Shown: one piece after another, positions 22,565 through 32,847 of the stretch
Numbering within the stretch: position 1 is the first letter of the stretch
How the letters are laid out: each line of letters starts with the position of its first letter
Assembly: GCA_009760855.2 (NCBI GenBank)
Contig: WPIO01000144.1
Span: 205,001 to 269,000 of the forward strand
Reading direction: 5' to 3'
DNA: 64,000 bases
Source: Cristatella mucedo
Taxonomy: Eukaryota; Bryozoa; Phylactolaemata; Cristatellidae
Notes under the pieces: generated by a model
What the model was told of the DNA's origin: nothing
Database searches by the model: none
The model's input: the letters and a program-made list of their open reading frames with translations, nothing else
Translations under genes and position numbers: made by a program

Positions 22565-24043
22565 CTAGCGGAGCATTGCTGCTGCCGCCGCGACGGCGGA
22601 CAGCACCAGAGCGGCGGTCGATCGAGCGCCGACGACGGCCGAGTTGCACTTGTCCCCGGAGCAAAAGCACGTGGTGATTTTGATTCCGTTGCCGCTGCTG
22701 ATGTCGCCGACGGTGGTGCAATTGGTTGCCACCGAAATCGGCGAGCACAACCTGGCCGTGACGGTGGTCGTGCTTCCTGAGGCGCAGGAAAGCGAGCGAG
22801 GCCGTGACATCGAGCTACACCCCTTTCGACGTGGTGAATGAGCGCGCGACAGACGAGTGCCCTGAAATGCGCCGGAAGTGGCGACTCGCTCCCGCCCGCC
22901 CTGATAGCAGCCCAAAGAAGCGGCGGCGGCGGCGGCTGCGGAGGCGTACTCACCGAGCAAGGCCGTGCTTGTGGAAACTTTAGAGCAAATCCCGGAAGGA
23001 CATGACGTCGACAGCGAGCTCGACGAAAACGGCTCGCCGCAGCCACTGGTCACGCTGGTGCACGCGTAGCAGTCTCCGGCGGCTGCTAAGCGGAAGACGT
23101 GGCGCGAGTCGCGTCGGCGAGCGAATCGCGGCGGCGAACGAGCGAGCGAGCGACAGCCTTGATTGACGCTGCTTGCTAGGATTTCATCATTCGCGCCTCC
23201 TTGAACGGCCACGGCCGTTTCAAGCCTGCGAGAGCCCTCAAATCTCGTCTAGCAATGGAACAATTGGCCCACGAATTTGATAAGAAAACCTCGTTTTCGA
23301 ATGAAATCCAACTAATCCCTTTCCCTTAGGTGGCGAACCGCCATGGCACACTGAGCAAGGCGGTTGCTTTTACGAAGTTGGTCCCGAGGTCATGGGTTAG
23401 ATTCCGGATGTGGGCAATCTGCAAGCGGTGGTGATAGCCTTCGAGGTTCTCCTGTCGCTATACAAAAGAGGCCGTTTAATTAGCTTGGATTTTCTTTTTA
23501 GTTTAGCCGTCTGCCATCATCCGCAGCGGCCCTATCTCATTGGCTGTCGGACTTGGACGTCACGTGGCTTGGTAACCAAAGTAGGCGCTAGCGTCCATCG
23601 CTGCTGTCGATTCCGACGCGGCCATTTCTCCCAGCCCCCAGCCCCAGAGTAGCCCGCCGCGTTTATGAAACGCGCTGACAACCAATTTCAGTTTCCCTTT
23701 GGAGCGCTGAATGCAGTCGACAGCGCGCCGCCTCGCCGCACTAAGCTCGCAGCTGCAGTGGCGAGCCCTTGAGCCTAGCGTAGAGCCTAGCAGTAACGCT
23801 CGATAAGACGACGGCATTGCCTGCGACGCAGCAAGCTAGACCTGCGACGACGTCTGCGTCGCCGGCTCTCGCTCGTTCCTCACTATCGACGAGTCAATGG
23901 CGGCGACGGGGTACTGGCGCTGCCACGCCGCACAGCCGCCGAGGCCACCTGCGCGAGAGCGTAGCTTTACCTTGCTGGACGGCCAGTGCAAAGGCTAGCA
24001 GTAGGGCTAGCCGCGGAGTGGCTGATGCGAGGACGGTGGCCAT
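22565..24043 (-). CDS. Ly6/uPAR-domain GPI-anchored protein, copy 2
   Basis: Exon 1 24043-23971, exon 2 23082-22954, exon 3 22776-22565; 414 nt, 137 residues, all introns phase 1. Exon 1 and its signal peptide look identical to copy 1. The mature domain starts 'AGDCYACTSVTSGCGEPF', keeps all ten LU cysteines and ends 'CFCSGDKCNSA' plus an alanine-rich hydrophobic tail ('LVLSAVAAAAAMLR'), as expected for a GPI signal. Compared with copy 1 there are many replacements and a one-codon deletion in exon 2, although flanking DNA is much closer. Intron 1 holds the shared SINE-A. It appears intact. As for copy 1, the ligand is unknown and the family call rests on cysteine spacing and the C-N end. Confidence 0.85.
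23336..23485 (+). mobile_element. tRNA-derived SINE-A in Ly6 copy 2 intron 1
   Basis: Paralogue of 14408-14570, with A-box 'catggcacactgagcaagg', 'aggtcatgggttagattcc', and tail 'gtcgctatacaaaagaggcc'. Confidence 0.75.
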
Positions 24044-24474
24044 CTTGCGTCAGCCGAAGTGCCTAGGCGAGCGGTAACGTTGCGAGTGCCGGCCTGAAGC
24101 ACGGGCGAGCTTATTTGAGTGGTGACTACCGCGAGAGGCCACATCTGCTGCCTAGCAATCGTGCAATGACCCATTATACGTCAGTGTTGCGTAAACGCCT
24201 CGCTAGCGTAAAGGTAAACAGCTACGTTCAAAAGAAACCATGGCAATTATTCAGACAATGGTCTTGGCAGTGCTAAGGAGAACAATTGGTTTACAGAACT
24301 AATGAATCGATTCGTTTTCCTACCAGTTTAAATGCTAGCAGCTTGCCGAAACCAGGATTGAAAGTTACAAGGGACGCAAGCGTTCACTTAGCTCGGGCGG
24401 AATCGTGAGCGATCGATTTCGCCTGACACTTTTTTGCGAACGCTCAGGGCTATACCTCATTTATTGTTGAATCA

Positions 24475-24670
24475 CTGATGCCCAATCCAAAAATTAGTGA
24501 TGTCCACGACTAACCGATTCCTTAACAGCTCCCAGGTCAGCTCCTTTCGCAGTGATCCTTGTGACTTTCGAGCCGATCGCTTCGGTAGCTTCTTTGTCAT
24601 CCAGATCAACAAGATCGGAGAGTCCATCACTAAGGTAGTACTAACATCTCTTGAATCCTGCCCCTAAGTT
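24475..24670 (+). mobile_element. LINE EN-RT linker remnant (U2)
   Basis: Same 'RADRFGSFFV.QINKIGES' segment as at 15545-15740; one residue differs. Confidence 0.55.
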
Positions 24671-26088
24671 CTTCAAAATGTAATATTATTTTCATTATCA
24701 TTGCTTATATTATGCCTGACATCGGAGTGAGGGCTTTAAGATTTTTGTTTCGAGTTTTTAGATATTAGATTTAGATTTCGTATTTAAGCTTTTGATTCAT
24801 GACCTGGGTGGGTAACAAAGCAAATATTGCAGAGTTGATCCTAAGGCAGTGCTACAAACGCGCTGCATCTGCTGCTGAGCTGCTGTTCTCGAGCCACAAA
24901 CAGCTCTATGGGAACACTGTCTGTCCTTGCTGGCAAGTGAAAGATACACGTGACGTCTTTTGACCTCGTTTCGGAGCTTCGCAAATGTAAATTCGGTACC
25001 AAAGCACTCACGAACACTAAGGTTGAGGAGAAATAGAGGCAGCAATTCAGAAAACGCTTGCCTCGACGTAGAAATGAAATTGTCAGGACCATTGAACTAT
25101 ACACCGGTACACTACCCATAGAGAAACTCCCTGCTTGGCTGGAATGCTAGGGTACAACTTATTACATCCCTCATTACATGTCCGTAGCGCAACTGACGAC
25201 TTATTGCTCGGTATGCTGCCTTACTAAAGACGAATAGATCGAGCTCAAAAAAATCGGTATAACTAATTCGAATGCTTCGAGAGAACATGTGTTTGTGAAA
25301 GTTCTTAGCTGGCGGCTGAGCTTGGCGCAGCGTGAGGTCGGCAGCGTTCTCCTCTCCTTTAAATCGTGCCTGGCCGATGCATACGAGGTTGACAGGGCAA
25401 GCTACGTCGCCTCTTACTGGATACCGCCACCACGGAAGCGTCCCTCCGCCTCACAGCACTCACCCGTCGCAGGCCGCTTTGGCTATAATACCACCGTGTC
25501 GCCTGACACATCGTCTGCCATTGCTGATGCCGCTTCTGATCGCTTCCGTCGCCCCCCCCCCCTGCTGTCCGTCCATCTTGTACCGTCCACACACACCACA
25601 GCCACACTCTATCATCCGGGCTAGCTACTTCGGCTAACAAAGCCTCACGAAGCAGCATAGAGTCATCGTTGGTGGGCGGTGCCATGAAATAGTAGACCCA
25701 CCAGGAGCCGTCGCTAGCCGATCCGATTCGCTCTCTTCCAGCATTGTATACACTCTTTCTGTTACCTCTATTGTGGCATGTATTTCTGACATGTTCAAAT
25801 GGATGGCAGCAAACCTTTGAAGTGGAATGGAGCTAAGACTCACTAACTGGGGTCAAACCGAAAGCTATTTCCTAATAGGAAACTCTAACCTTCAAACTAG
25901 CTGGGCTCAGACAGCACATCTCTTGCAGCCTGTGTGCGGAGGCCTTGTGTCCATTTCAAACATAACTTTTCAATTCATATTTAAACATCAACTCAACATT
26001 GTAAAACTGACCGCTTTTCAATGACAAAACTGATAAAAATATTTCTTGTTCAGATTATAACTGTGCAGCCATATTGATCATTGACATA
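24671..26088. other. Shared duplicated sequence, no gene recognised (U2)
   Basis: Paralogous to 15741-17160. A poly(C) run at 25553-25562 and small indels break the open frames relative to U1, which argues against coding function. Confidence 0.5.
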
Positions 26089-26197
26089 ACGTTTCCACTT
26101 CCGCCGCATTTCGGGGCACTCGTCTGTCGCGCGCTCATTCGCCATGTAGAAAGCAGTTTATCTCGATGCCATGGCCTCGCTCGCTTTCGTGCGCCTC

Positions 26198-26411
26198 AGC
26201 AAGCACGACCACCCTCACGGTCAGGGCGTGCTCGCCGATTTCGGTGGCGACGAATTGCACCACCGTCGGCGACATCAGCAGCGGCAATGGAATCAAAGTC
26301 ACCACGTGCTTCTGCTCCGGCGACAAGTGCAACTCGGCCGTCGTCGGCGCTCGATCGACCGCCGCTCTGGTGCTGTCCGCCGTCGCGGCGGCAGCAGCAA
26401 TGCTCCACTAG
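26198..26411 (+). pseudogene. Orphan Ly6 exon 3 (inverted fourth copy)
   Basis: Plus-strand exon 3 of the Ly6 gene after 'cgtgcgcctcag': two cysteines, 'CFCSGDKCNSA' and the hydrophobic tail ending 'AAAAAMLH' then TAG. The acceptor AG is kept, the phase 1 start is CA rather than GA, and the frame is open. Exons 1 and 2 are missing because the inverted duplication begins at about 26090, so no complete LU domain or signal peptide can be made from it alone. It could be used only if a new upstream exon splices in. Confidence 0.8.
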
Positions 26412-26553
26412 AGGAGCTCGTGCCGCCGCTGCCGACGGAGCGTCCCGAGAGTGTTCGGGTCGCGGAACAGCAGCTCGGCTCGGCTGCAGAAGCACGGGTT
26501 CGCTCTCTTGTGTGCTTGCTCGCGCTGACGCCGAAATGTATTCGCTCGAAGGG

Positions 26554-26560
<7 letters not shown>

Positions 26561-26632
<72 letters not shown>

Positions 26633-26648
26633 TCTCTCTCTCTCTCTT
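26561..26648. repeat. (CT)n microsatellite beside orphan Ly6 exon 3
   Basis: About 43 CT units, one of the longest dinucleotide runs in the window. It is equivalent to the 3' UTR (ga/ct)n of the other Ly6 copies. Confidence 0.95.
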
Positions 26649-27249
26649 TTGACGCCGCCAAATGCAACGAGCACTCGCTGCCGAACTGACACCTTCGCGA
26701 ATCTCCGCTCACCTCGCACGGCATTCTGTCGGCAAGCACTTCGCCGCTGAAAAAGTTAAATAAACAGCCTGCGAGCGTTGTCCGTGTCGATGAGGCGGGC
26801 TCGTGCAATCGACGCCGCGGCAGTCAGCTGAAGGGCCAGTTCGCCCGCGTCATTCGCCGCAGTTACACGTCGGCTCTCGAAGAGACGACACGATTAGAAG
26901 GACGTCGGTGTATTGCGTCTCTGCAGGTGCGCATTGAATGCGAGTCGCGTCAGAGTCCAACGACCGTAGCGCTGCAGCGACGGCCAACAATGGCGTCGAA
27001 CAATTCACAGTTACCGGCGTCACTTGTTGCCTTTTGAAATCTCAACGTGCCGACCCGCAGTGCAACGTCATTCGCCGCAGCCACTGCAAGCGGTCTCTGT
27101 CTCGCTCGTTCCTCGGCGACCCTCGACCCGTGCCTAATCCTTTCGCGACTCTTAACATTGCAGCTCGATCGCGTGGCGAACTCACCACGAGACTGAACAC
27201 GAACTCGTACGATTTTCTCGATCTTTCCGCGTGCATTTCCTGCCGCGTC

Positions 27250-27375
27250 GTAACGAGCTGTCGTCCAGCGTGCCCAATGCGAGCTGACTGACGTAACGAG
27301 CTGTCGTCCAGCGTGCCCAATGCGAGCTGACTGACGTAACGAGCGGTCGCCAGCGTGCCCAATGCGAGCTGACAG
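27250..27375. repeat. 42/43-bp minisatellite, inverted arm
   Basis: Three units in reverse orientation. Two are 43 bp ('gtcgtccagcg' where others have 'gtcgccagcg'), so the repeat does not keep a reading frame. Confidence 0.85.
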
Positions 27376-27563
27376 TCGGAGCCAACTTCGCGATTTTCAT
27401 CTTACAGTGTGCCCTCTCCGGCAAGCTGGACCTCGTCGAACTAGCAGACAATGTCGCTCTCGTCGACCTGGGCACATTTTCACCGCGCTTTTGCGATTAC
27501 CGCGACCAGCAGCTGCTTCCTCTCAGGTTCACACGGTCGTGAATAGCGTCTAGCCTGTAGCGT

Positions 27564-28010
27564 TTGCGATTGGTCGTCGTCAAAAGTGAGACTGCGCCAG
27601 AGACTGTGGACGACGTCGGATTTGAGTTCAGTAAACCGAAATTAAACCCTCAGGAATTCCGTCCCTCAATTCCTTGCAGCACCTCAAAGTTTACATTCAA
27701 GGAGGTCAATAGTGACTTCATCATAAAGTTCAAATCCGAATACAAAAAGACGACACGTTCTTTGAACCCTATTCCCACTGTCCTGCTTCTAAAATGCACT
27801 AATCTGCTGCTGCCACGCAAAAACTAACATCATTCATAGGCCGTTAGCCCCAGGTCGTGTCCCAGCAACCTCTCAGAAAGGCCGTAGTCAGGCTACTACT
27901 CAAGAAAGCAACACTAGGTCAAAAGAGCTTGAGCAACTTCCGCCCACTTTCTCTTCTACCATTGCAATCAAAGATACTGGAACCAGTCGTTGCACACTGG
28001 ATAAACTCAT
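27564..28010 (+). mobile_element. LINE family 1, EN-RT linker and RT start (inverted arm)
   Basis: Mirror of 21020-21468. The frame ends early after 'LLLPRK' because of a change relative to U2; RT motif 1 follows in another frame ('LLKKATLGQKSLSNFRPLSL'). Confidence 0.85.
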
Positions 28011-28019
28011 ACGGTGTAT

Positions 28020-29667
28020 ATATGTATTTAATAGTATTAATAGTAATGCACTTGATAAAGCGCCTTCGAAGAACTCAATCTCTTGCTAGGTGCTTTACAT
28101 TTGCTGCAAATGGAAATGCGAGTGAATGGTGAGTAATATCATGCTTGATAAACAAACAACTTGAATAACATGGTTAGGGGTGACATGCACAGGGTCAGCA
28201 TGCAAATGTGGTTAGTGGCAGCATGCAGTGTCAGCACGCATAAGCACGTTAAAGGCGAATCACAGGGATCCACTAAATGCTGTTCTAATAGCTGTGTTTT
28301 CAAGTTCTTTTTAAATGCTGTCAAGTCAGGGGATGTTCTGATGCAGGTCGGGAGGAATTTCCAGGCTTTGGAAGCATGCAAACTAAATGAACGGTCTCCA
28401 AAGGATTTGAGGTTTGTAGGAGGTATTGGTAAACTGCTGGATTCCGAAAAGCGGGTGGTACGATGCATGACCTGGTGGGGTAGTAGATCTGTGAGATAGG
28501 CTGGAGCCAAAGAATGAAGTGACCAAAAAGTGAGCGAGAAAACCTTGAAGTCGATCCGTTGCTTGACTGGTAGCCAGTGCAGGTCGGCGAGAAGTGGTGT
28601 GATGTGGCAACTGCTGCGCTCACGACAGACAAGCCTAGCTACTGAGTTTTGCACAGGCTGCAATCGCTTGATTGCACATGCTGGTAGGCCAGTAAGCAGT
28701 GAGTTGCAGAAGTTGAGACGGGATATCACGAATGCATGGACCAATTTGGACGTGGTATCCTTATCTAAACAAGCCTAAATTTTAGCAATGTTATGATGAT
28801 GAAAATAGGCAGATTTGACTGTGGAGCTGATATGGTCATCTAACAAGAGGTCGCTTTGGAATATGACGCCTAGATTCCGAGCTAATTCAACAGGAGATAT
28901 GCTGGCAGAGCCAATTTTGAGCGTCAGCCTTTCCAATTTATGAATCACATTGGGTTTGCCCATAACTAGTACGTTAGTTTTATCATCGCTTAGTTTTAGA
29001 AAATTTTCTGCCATCCATGAGCCGATGTCATCTATGCATGCAGCAAGTGAGTTGAGTGAATTTGAGGTGCTCGAAGGCTGGGAGGGATCATAGTCAAGGT
29101 ACAACTGAGTGTCATCCGAATAGAAGTGAAAGTCTAGATTGTGTTTGCATTCATATCAGCAAGAGGGAGAGTATGAACCATGAAAAGAACCGGACTTAGC
29201 ACGGAGCCCTGAGGTACTCCATATTTCAGAGGTACTTCAGATGATCTTTGTCCGTTCACGTCGATACTATGGATTCTGCCACTGAGATAGGACCTGAACG
29301 ATTGCAGAGCAGTGCCAGTGATGCCCAGGCGAGATGAGAGGCTCTCCAGAAGAACTCTGTAATCGATGGTATCAAAGGCTGCCGAAAGATCATTCAAAAC
29401 AAGTAGAGACACTCTAGCCATGTCTGCATTCCTAAGTAGGTCGTTGTATACCCTAAGCAATGCTGACTCTGTGGAGTGATTAGCTCGAAGAAAGCCAGAC
29501 TGGAAATTACTAACAAGGTGTGAGGTTTCGATATATGAGTTCAGCAGGTCTGCCACGACCCGTTCCAGTGTCTCTGACGTTACATTGCTTGATAGTGATT
29601 TACGGGTTCGGGGAGAATATTTGTCGACGGACCTTTCTAAAGGGAATTTGAAAATCTTCACAACCAA
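28020..29667 (-). mobile_element. LINE family 1, RT region and 3' end, uninterrupted
   Basis: The 177-codon frame 29667-29134 covers RT motifs: 'NFQSGF', 'STESALLRVYNDLL', 'DLSAAFDTIDYRVLLESL', '[13 protein letters not shown]'. A frameshift follows before the '(S)DDTQLYLDYDPSQPS' catalytic region. 29104-28775 gives 'LKLSDDKTNVLVMGKPNV', and 28744-28139 gives the C-terminal region ('LHWLPVKQRIDFKV', 'LAPAYLTDLLPHQ'). The 3' UTR ends at about 28020. This is the most complete LINE in the window but has at least two frame breaks and no endonuclease domain here. Confidence 0.9.
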
Positions 29668-30297
29668 GCGACGAGAGCCATAATATACGACCTCTCAGAC
29701 CACAGATAGAGGTCACCTGAAGCGATGGAGAGGCAGTTCTGCGTAATGCCTCTGGGATAGCTCTCTTCGGCTGTACTGGACCATTGATGTTCTACACCTG
29801 CTTTATTGCAACTGCTGAAATAGGAGTCACGGATTATGAATTTTAATGAGCAGGAACTGGTTGCCTAATCATACGGGGATTGGCGGCATACAAGCAGAAT
29901 TCGTGCAACAGGCAGTCAGTTGTTAAGGGGCGCCCGGGCCCAGGCAGGAGATGCGCCGAAGGCAGTTTTCGTTTGCTGGCAGGTGCTCGAGCGGTGCTCG
30001 AGGCAATAAGGGTGCAGCGGTGCTCGAGGCAGAAATTATGCTGCACCCGCAATACTGCTGTGTGAGCACTTTGGATAAATCTGCCAAAGGAAGAAAATAG
30101 AGGGACGCACAGATTAGCGAAGCAATCTTGAATTATATGAAAATGTGCCTAATGGTAATCACAAAAAGGTAATCGCAAAAGCGCGGTGAAAATGTGCCCA
30201 GGTCGACGAGAGCGACATTGTCTGCTAGTTCGACGAAGTCCAGCTTGCCGGAGAGGGCACACTGTAAGATGAAAATCGCGAAGTTGGCTCCGACTGT

Positions 30298-30466
30298 CAG
30301 CTCGCATTGGGCACGCTGGCGACCGCTCGTTACGTCAGTCAGCTCGCATTGGGCACGCTGGCGACCGCTCGTTACGTCAGTCAGCTCGCATTGGGCACGC
30401 TGGCGACCGCTCGTTACGTCAGTCAGCTCGCATTGGGCACGCTGGACGACAGCTCGTTACGACGCG
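30298..30466. repeat. 42-bp minisatellite, 4 units (U3)
   Basis: Units start at 30298, 30340, 30382 and 30424; the last carries the 'ggacgacagc' variant. Confidence 0.95.
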
Positions 30467-31049
30467 GCAGGAAATGCACGCGGAAAGATCGAGAAAATCG
30501 TACGAGTTCGTGTTCAGTCTCGTGGTGAGTCCGCCACGCGATCGAGCTGCAATGTTAAGAGTCGCGAAAGGATTAGGCACGGGTCAAGGGTCGCGGAGGA
30601 ACGAGCGAGACAGAGACCGCTTGCAGTGGCTGCGGCGAATGACGTTGCACTGCGGGTCGGCACTTTGAGATTTCAAAAGGCAACAAGTGACACCGGTAAC
30701 TGTGAACTGTTCGACGCCATTGTTGGCCGTCGCTGCAGCGCTACGGTCGTTGGACTCTGACGCGACTCGCATTCAATGCGCACCTGCAGAGACGCAATAC
30801 ACCGACGTCCTTCTAATCGTGTCGTCTCTTCGAGAGCCGACGTGTAACGGCGGCGAATGACGCGGGCGAACTGGCCCTTCAGCTGACTGCCGCGGCGTCG
30901 ATTGCACGAGCCCGCCTCATCGACACGGACAACGCTCGCAGGCTGTTTATTTAACTTTTTCAGTGGCGAAGTGCTTGCCGACGAAATGTTGTGCGAGGTG
31001 AGCGCAGGCGCCATCTCAGCAGCGGGTGTTCGTTGCAATTGGCGGCGTC

Positions 31050-31111
31050 AAAAGATAGAGAGAGAGGGAGACACAGAGAGGGACAGAGAGAGACGGAGAG
31101 AGAGAGAGAGT

Positions 31112-31143
<32 letters not shown>

Positions 31144-31170
31144 AAGAGAACGAGAGAGAGAAAGAGAGAG
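31050..31170. repeat. (GA)n/(GACA) microsatellite in Ly6 copy 3 3' UTR
   Basis: Impure gaga/gaca tract of roughly 120 bp at the site where copy 1 has about 27 bp. Confidence 0.9.
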
Positions 31171-31322
31171 TCCTACGTGCGAATACATTTTGGCGTCAGC
31201 GCGAGCAAGCACACAAGAGAGCGAACCCGTGCTTCTTCGGCCTAGCCGAGCCGCTGTCCCACGACCCGAAGACTCTCGGGACCGCTCGGGACGCTCCATC
31301 GGCAGCGGTGGCACGAGCTCCT

Positions 31323-32847
31323 CTAGCGGAGCGTCGCTGCTGCCGCCGTGACGGCGGACAGCACCAGAGCGGCTGCCGAGCGAGCGCTGATGGTGGTCGA
31401 GCGAGCGCTGACGACGGTCGATCGAGCGCCGACGACGGCCGAGTTGCACTTGTCGCCGGAGCAGAAGCACGTGGTGACTTTGATTCCGTTGCCGCTGCTA
31501 ATGTCGCCGACGGTGGTGCAATTGGTTGCCACCGAAATCGGCGAGCACGCCCTGACCGTGAGGATGGTCGTGCTTCCTGAGGCGCACGAAAGCGAGCGAG
31601 GCCGTGACATCGAGCTACACCCCTTTCGACGTGGCGAATGAGCGCGCGACAGACGAGTGCCCTGAAATGCGCCGGAAGTGGCGACTCGCTCCCGCTCGCA
31701 AGGATAGCGGCCCAAAGAAGCTACGGCGGCGGCGGCTGCGGAGGCGTACTCACCGAGCAAGGCCGTGCTTGTAACCACTGTAGAGCAGACACCGGAAGGA
31801 CATGACGTCGACAGCGAGCTCGACGAAAACGGCTCGCCGCAGCCACTGGTCACGCTGGTGCACGCGTAGCAGTCTCCGGCGGCTGCTAAGCGGAAGACGT
31901 GGCGCGAGTCGCGTCGGCGAGCGAATCGCGGCGGCGAACGAGCAAGCGAGCGACAGCCTTGATTGACGATGCTTACTAGGATTTCATCATGCGCGCCTCG
32001 TTGAACGGCCAGGGTCGTTTCAAGCCTGCGAGAGCCCTCAAATCTCGTCTAGCAATGGAACAATTGGCCCACGAATTTGATAAGAAAACCTCGCTGTCGG
32101 ATGCAATCCAACTAATCCCTTTCCCTTAGATGGCGAACCGCCATGGCACACTCAGCAAGACAGTTGCTTTTACAAAGTCGGTCCGAGGTCGTGAGTTAAA
32201 TTCCGGCTGTGGGCAATCTGAAAGCGGTGGTGATAGCCTTCGAGGTTCTTCTGCCGCTATACAAAAGAGGCCGTTTAATCAGCTTGGATTTCTTTTTAGT
32301 TTAGCCGCCTGCCATCATCCGCAGCGGCCCTGTCTCATTGGTTGTTTGACTTGGACGTCATGTGGCTTGGTAACCAAAGTAGGCGCTAGCGTCCATCGCT
32401 GCTGTCGATTCCGACACGGCCATTTCTCCCAGCCCCCAGCCCCAGAGTAGCCCGCCGCGTTTACGAAACGCCCTGACAACCAATTTCAGTTTCCCTTTGG
32501 AGAGCTGAATGAAGTCGGCAGCGCGCCGCCTCGCCGTACTAGCGCTGCTCGCCAGCTGCAGCGGCCAGCCCTTGAGCCTAGCGTAGAGCCTAGCAGTAAC
32601 GCTCGGTAAGACGACGATGGTGCGTGCGACGCAGCAAGCTACACCTGCGACGACGTCTGCGTCGCGGGTTCTCGCTCGTCCCTCACTATCGCCGAGTCAA
32701 TGGCGGCGACGGGGTACTGGCGCTGCCACGCCGCACAGCCGCCGAGGCCACCTGTGCGAGAGCGTAGCTTTACCCCTGCTGGACGGCCAGTGCAAAGGCT
32801 AGCAGTAGGGCTAGCCGCGGAGTGGCTGATGCGAGGACGGTGGCCAT
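31323..32847 (-). CDS. Ly6/uPAR-domain protein, copy 3, exon 1 frame possibly broken
   Basis: Exon 2 31882-31754 and exon 3 31576-31323 are intact and phase-matched: 'AGDCYACTSVTSGCGEPF', ten LU cysteines, 'CFCSGDKCNSA'. The C-terminus carries about 14 extra residues made of near-repeats ('ARSTVVSARSTTISARSAA') before the alanine-rich tail. Exon 1 (ATG at 32847-32845) encodes the same signal peptide, but the donor region has one extra base (cccc where the others have cctt with one base fewer). Exon 1 is then 74 nt, and the only nearby GT gives phase 2, which does not join exon 2 in frame. Either copy 3 is recently disabled, it uses another first exon, or the extra C is a sequencing error. Exon coding quality suggests recent function. 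Confidence 0.65.
32135..32290 (+). mobile_element. tRNA-derived SINE-A in Ly6 copy 3 intron 1
   Basis: Third paralogue of the intronic SINE, with tail 'gccgctatacaaaagaggcc'. Confidence 0.7.

Larger units (their letters stand above)
17322..22870. repeat. Left arm of a ~4-kb inverted repeat
   Basis: Matches the reverse complement of 26090-30140 with near identity, apart from an insertion of about 1.53 kb at about 18090-19623. The RT segment at 20286-20891 and its mirror at 28744-28139 encode the same 201 residues without a difference. The outer edge is near 'catattattcaagattgctt' (17326) and the inner edge near 22870. Confidence 0.85.
21014..26090. repeat. Segmental duplication unit U2
   Basis: Collinear with U1 from the LINE fragment at 21020 to about 26088, where it stops and the inverted arm begins. 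It lacks the U1-only segment at 12965-13300. Confidence 0.85.
26090..30140. repeat. Right arm of the ~4-kb inverted repeat
   Basis: Reverse complement of 17322-22870 without the 1.53-kb insertion. The inner junction with U2 at about 26088-26093 shows short shared bases ('acttc') and cuts the Ly6 gene in the intron between exons 2 and 3. The outer junction with U3 is at about 30140-30172. Confidence 0.85.

Noticed and set aside
26090-26700. A complete plus-strand Ly6 gene
   Set aside because: Only exon 3 is present; the inverted arm begins between exons 2 and 3, and no signal peptide exon lies upstream on the plus strand.
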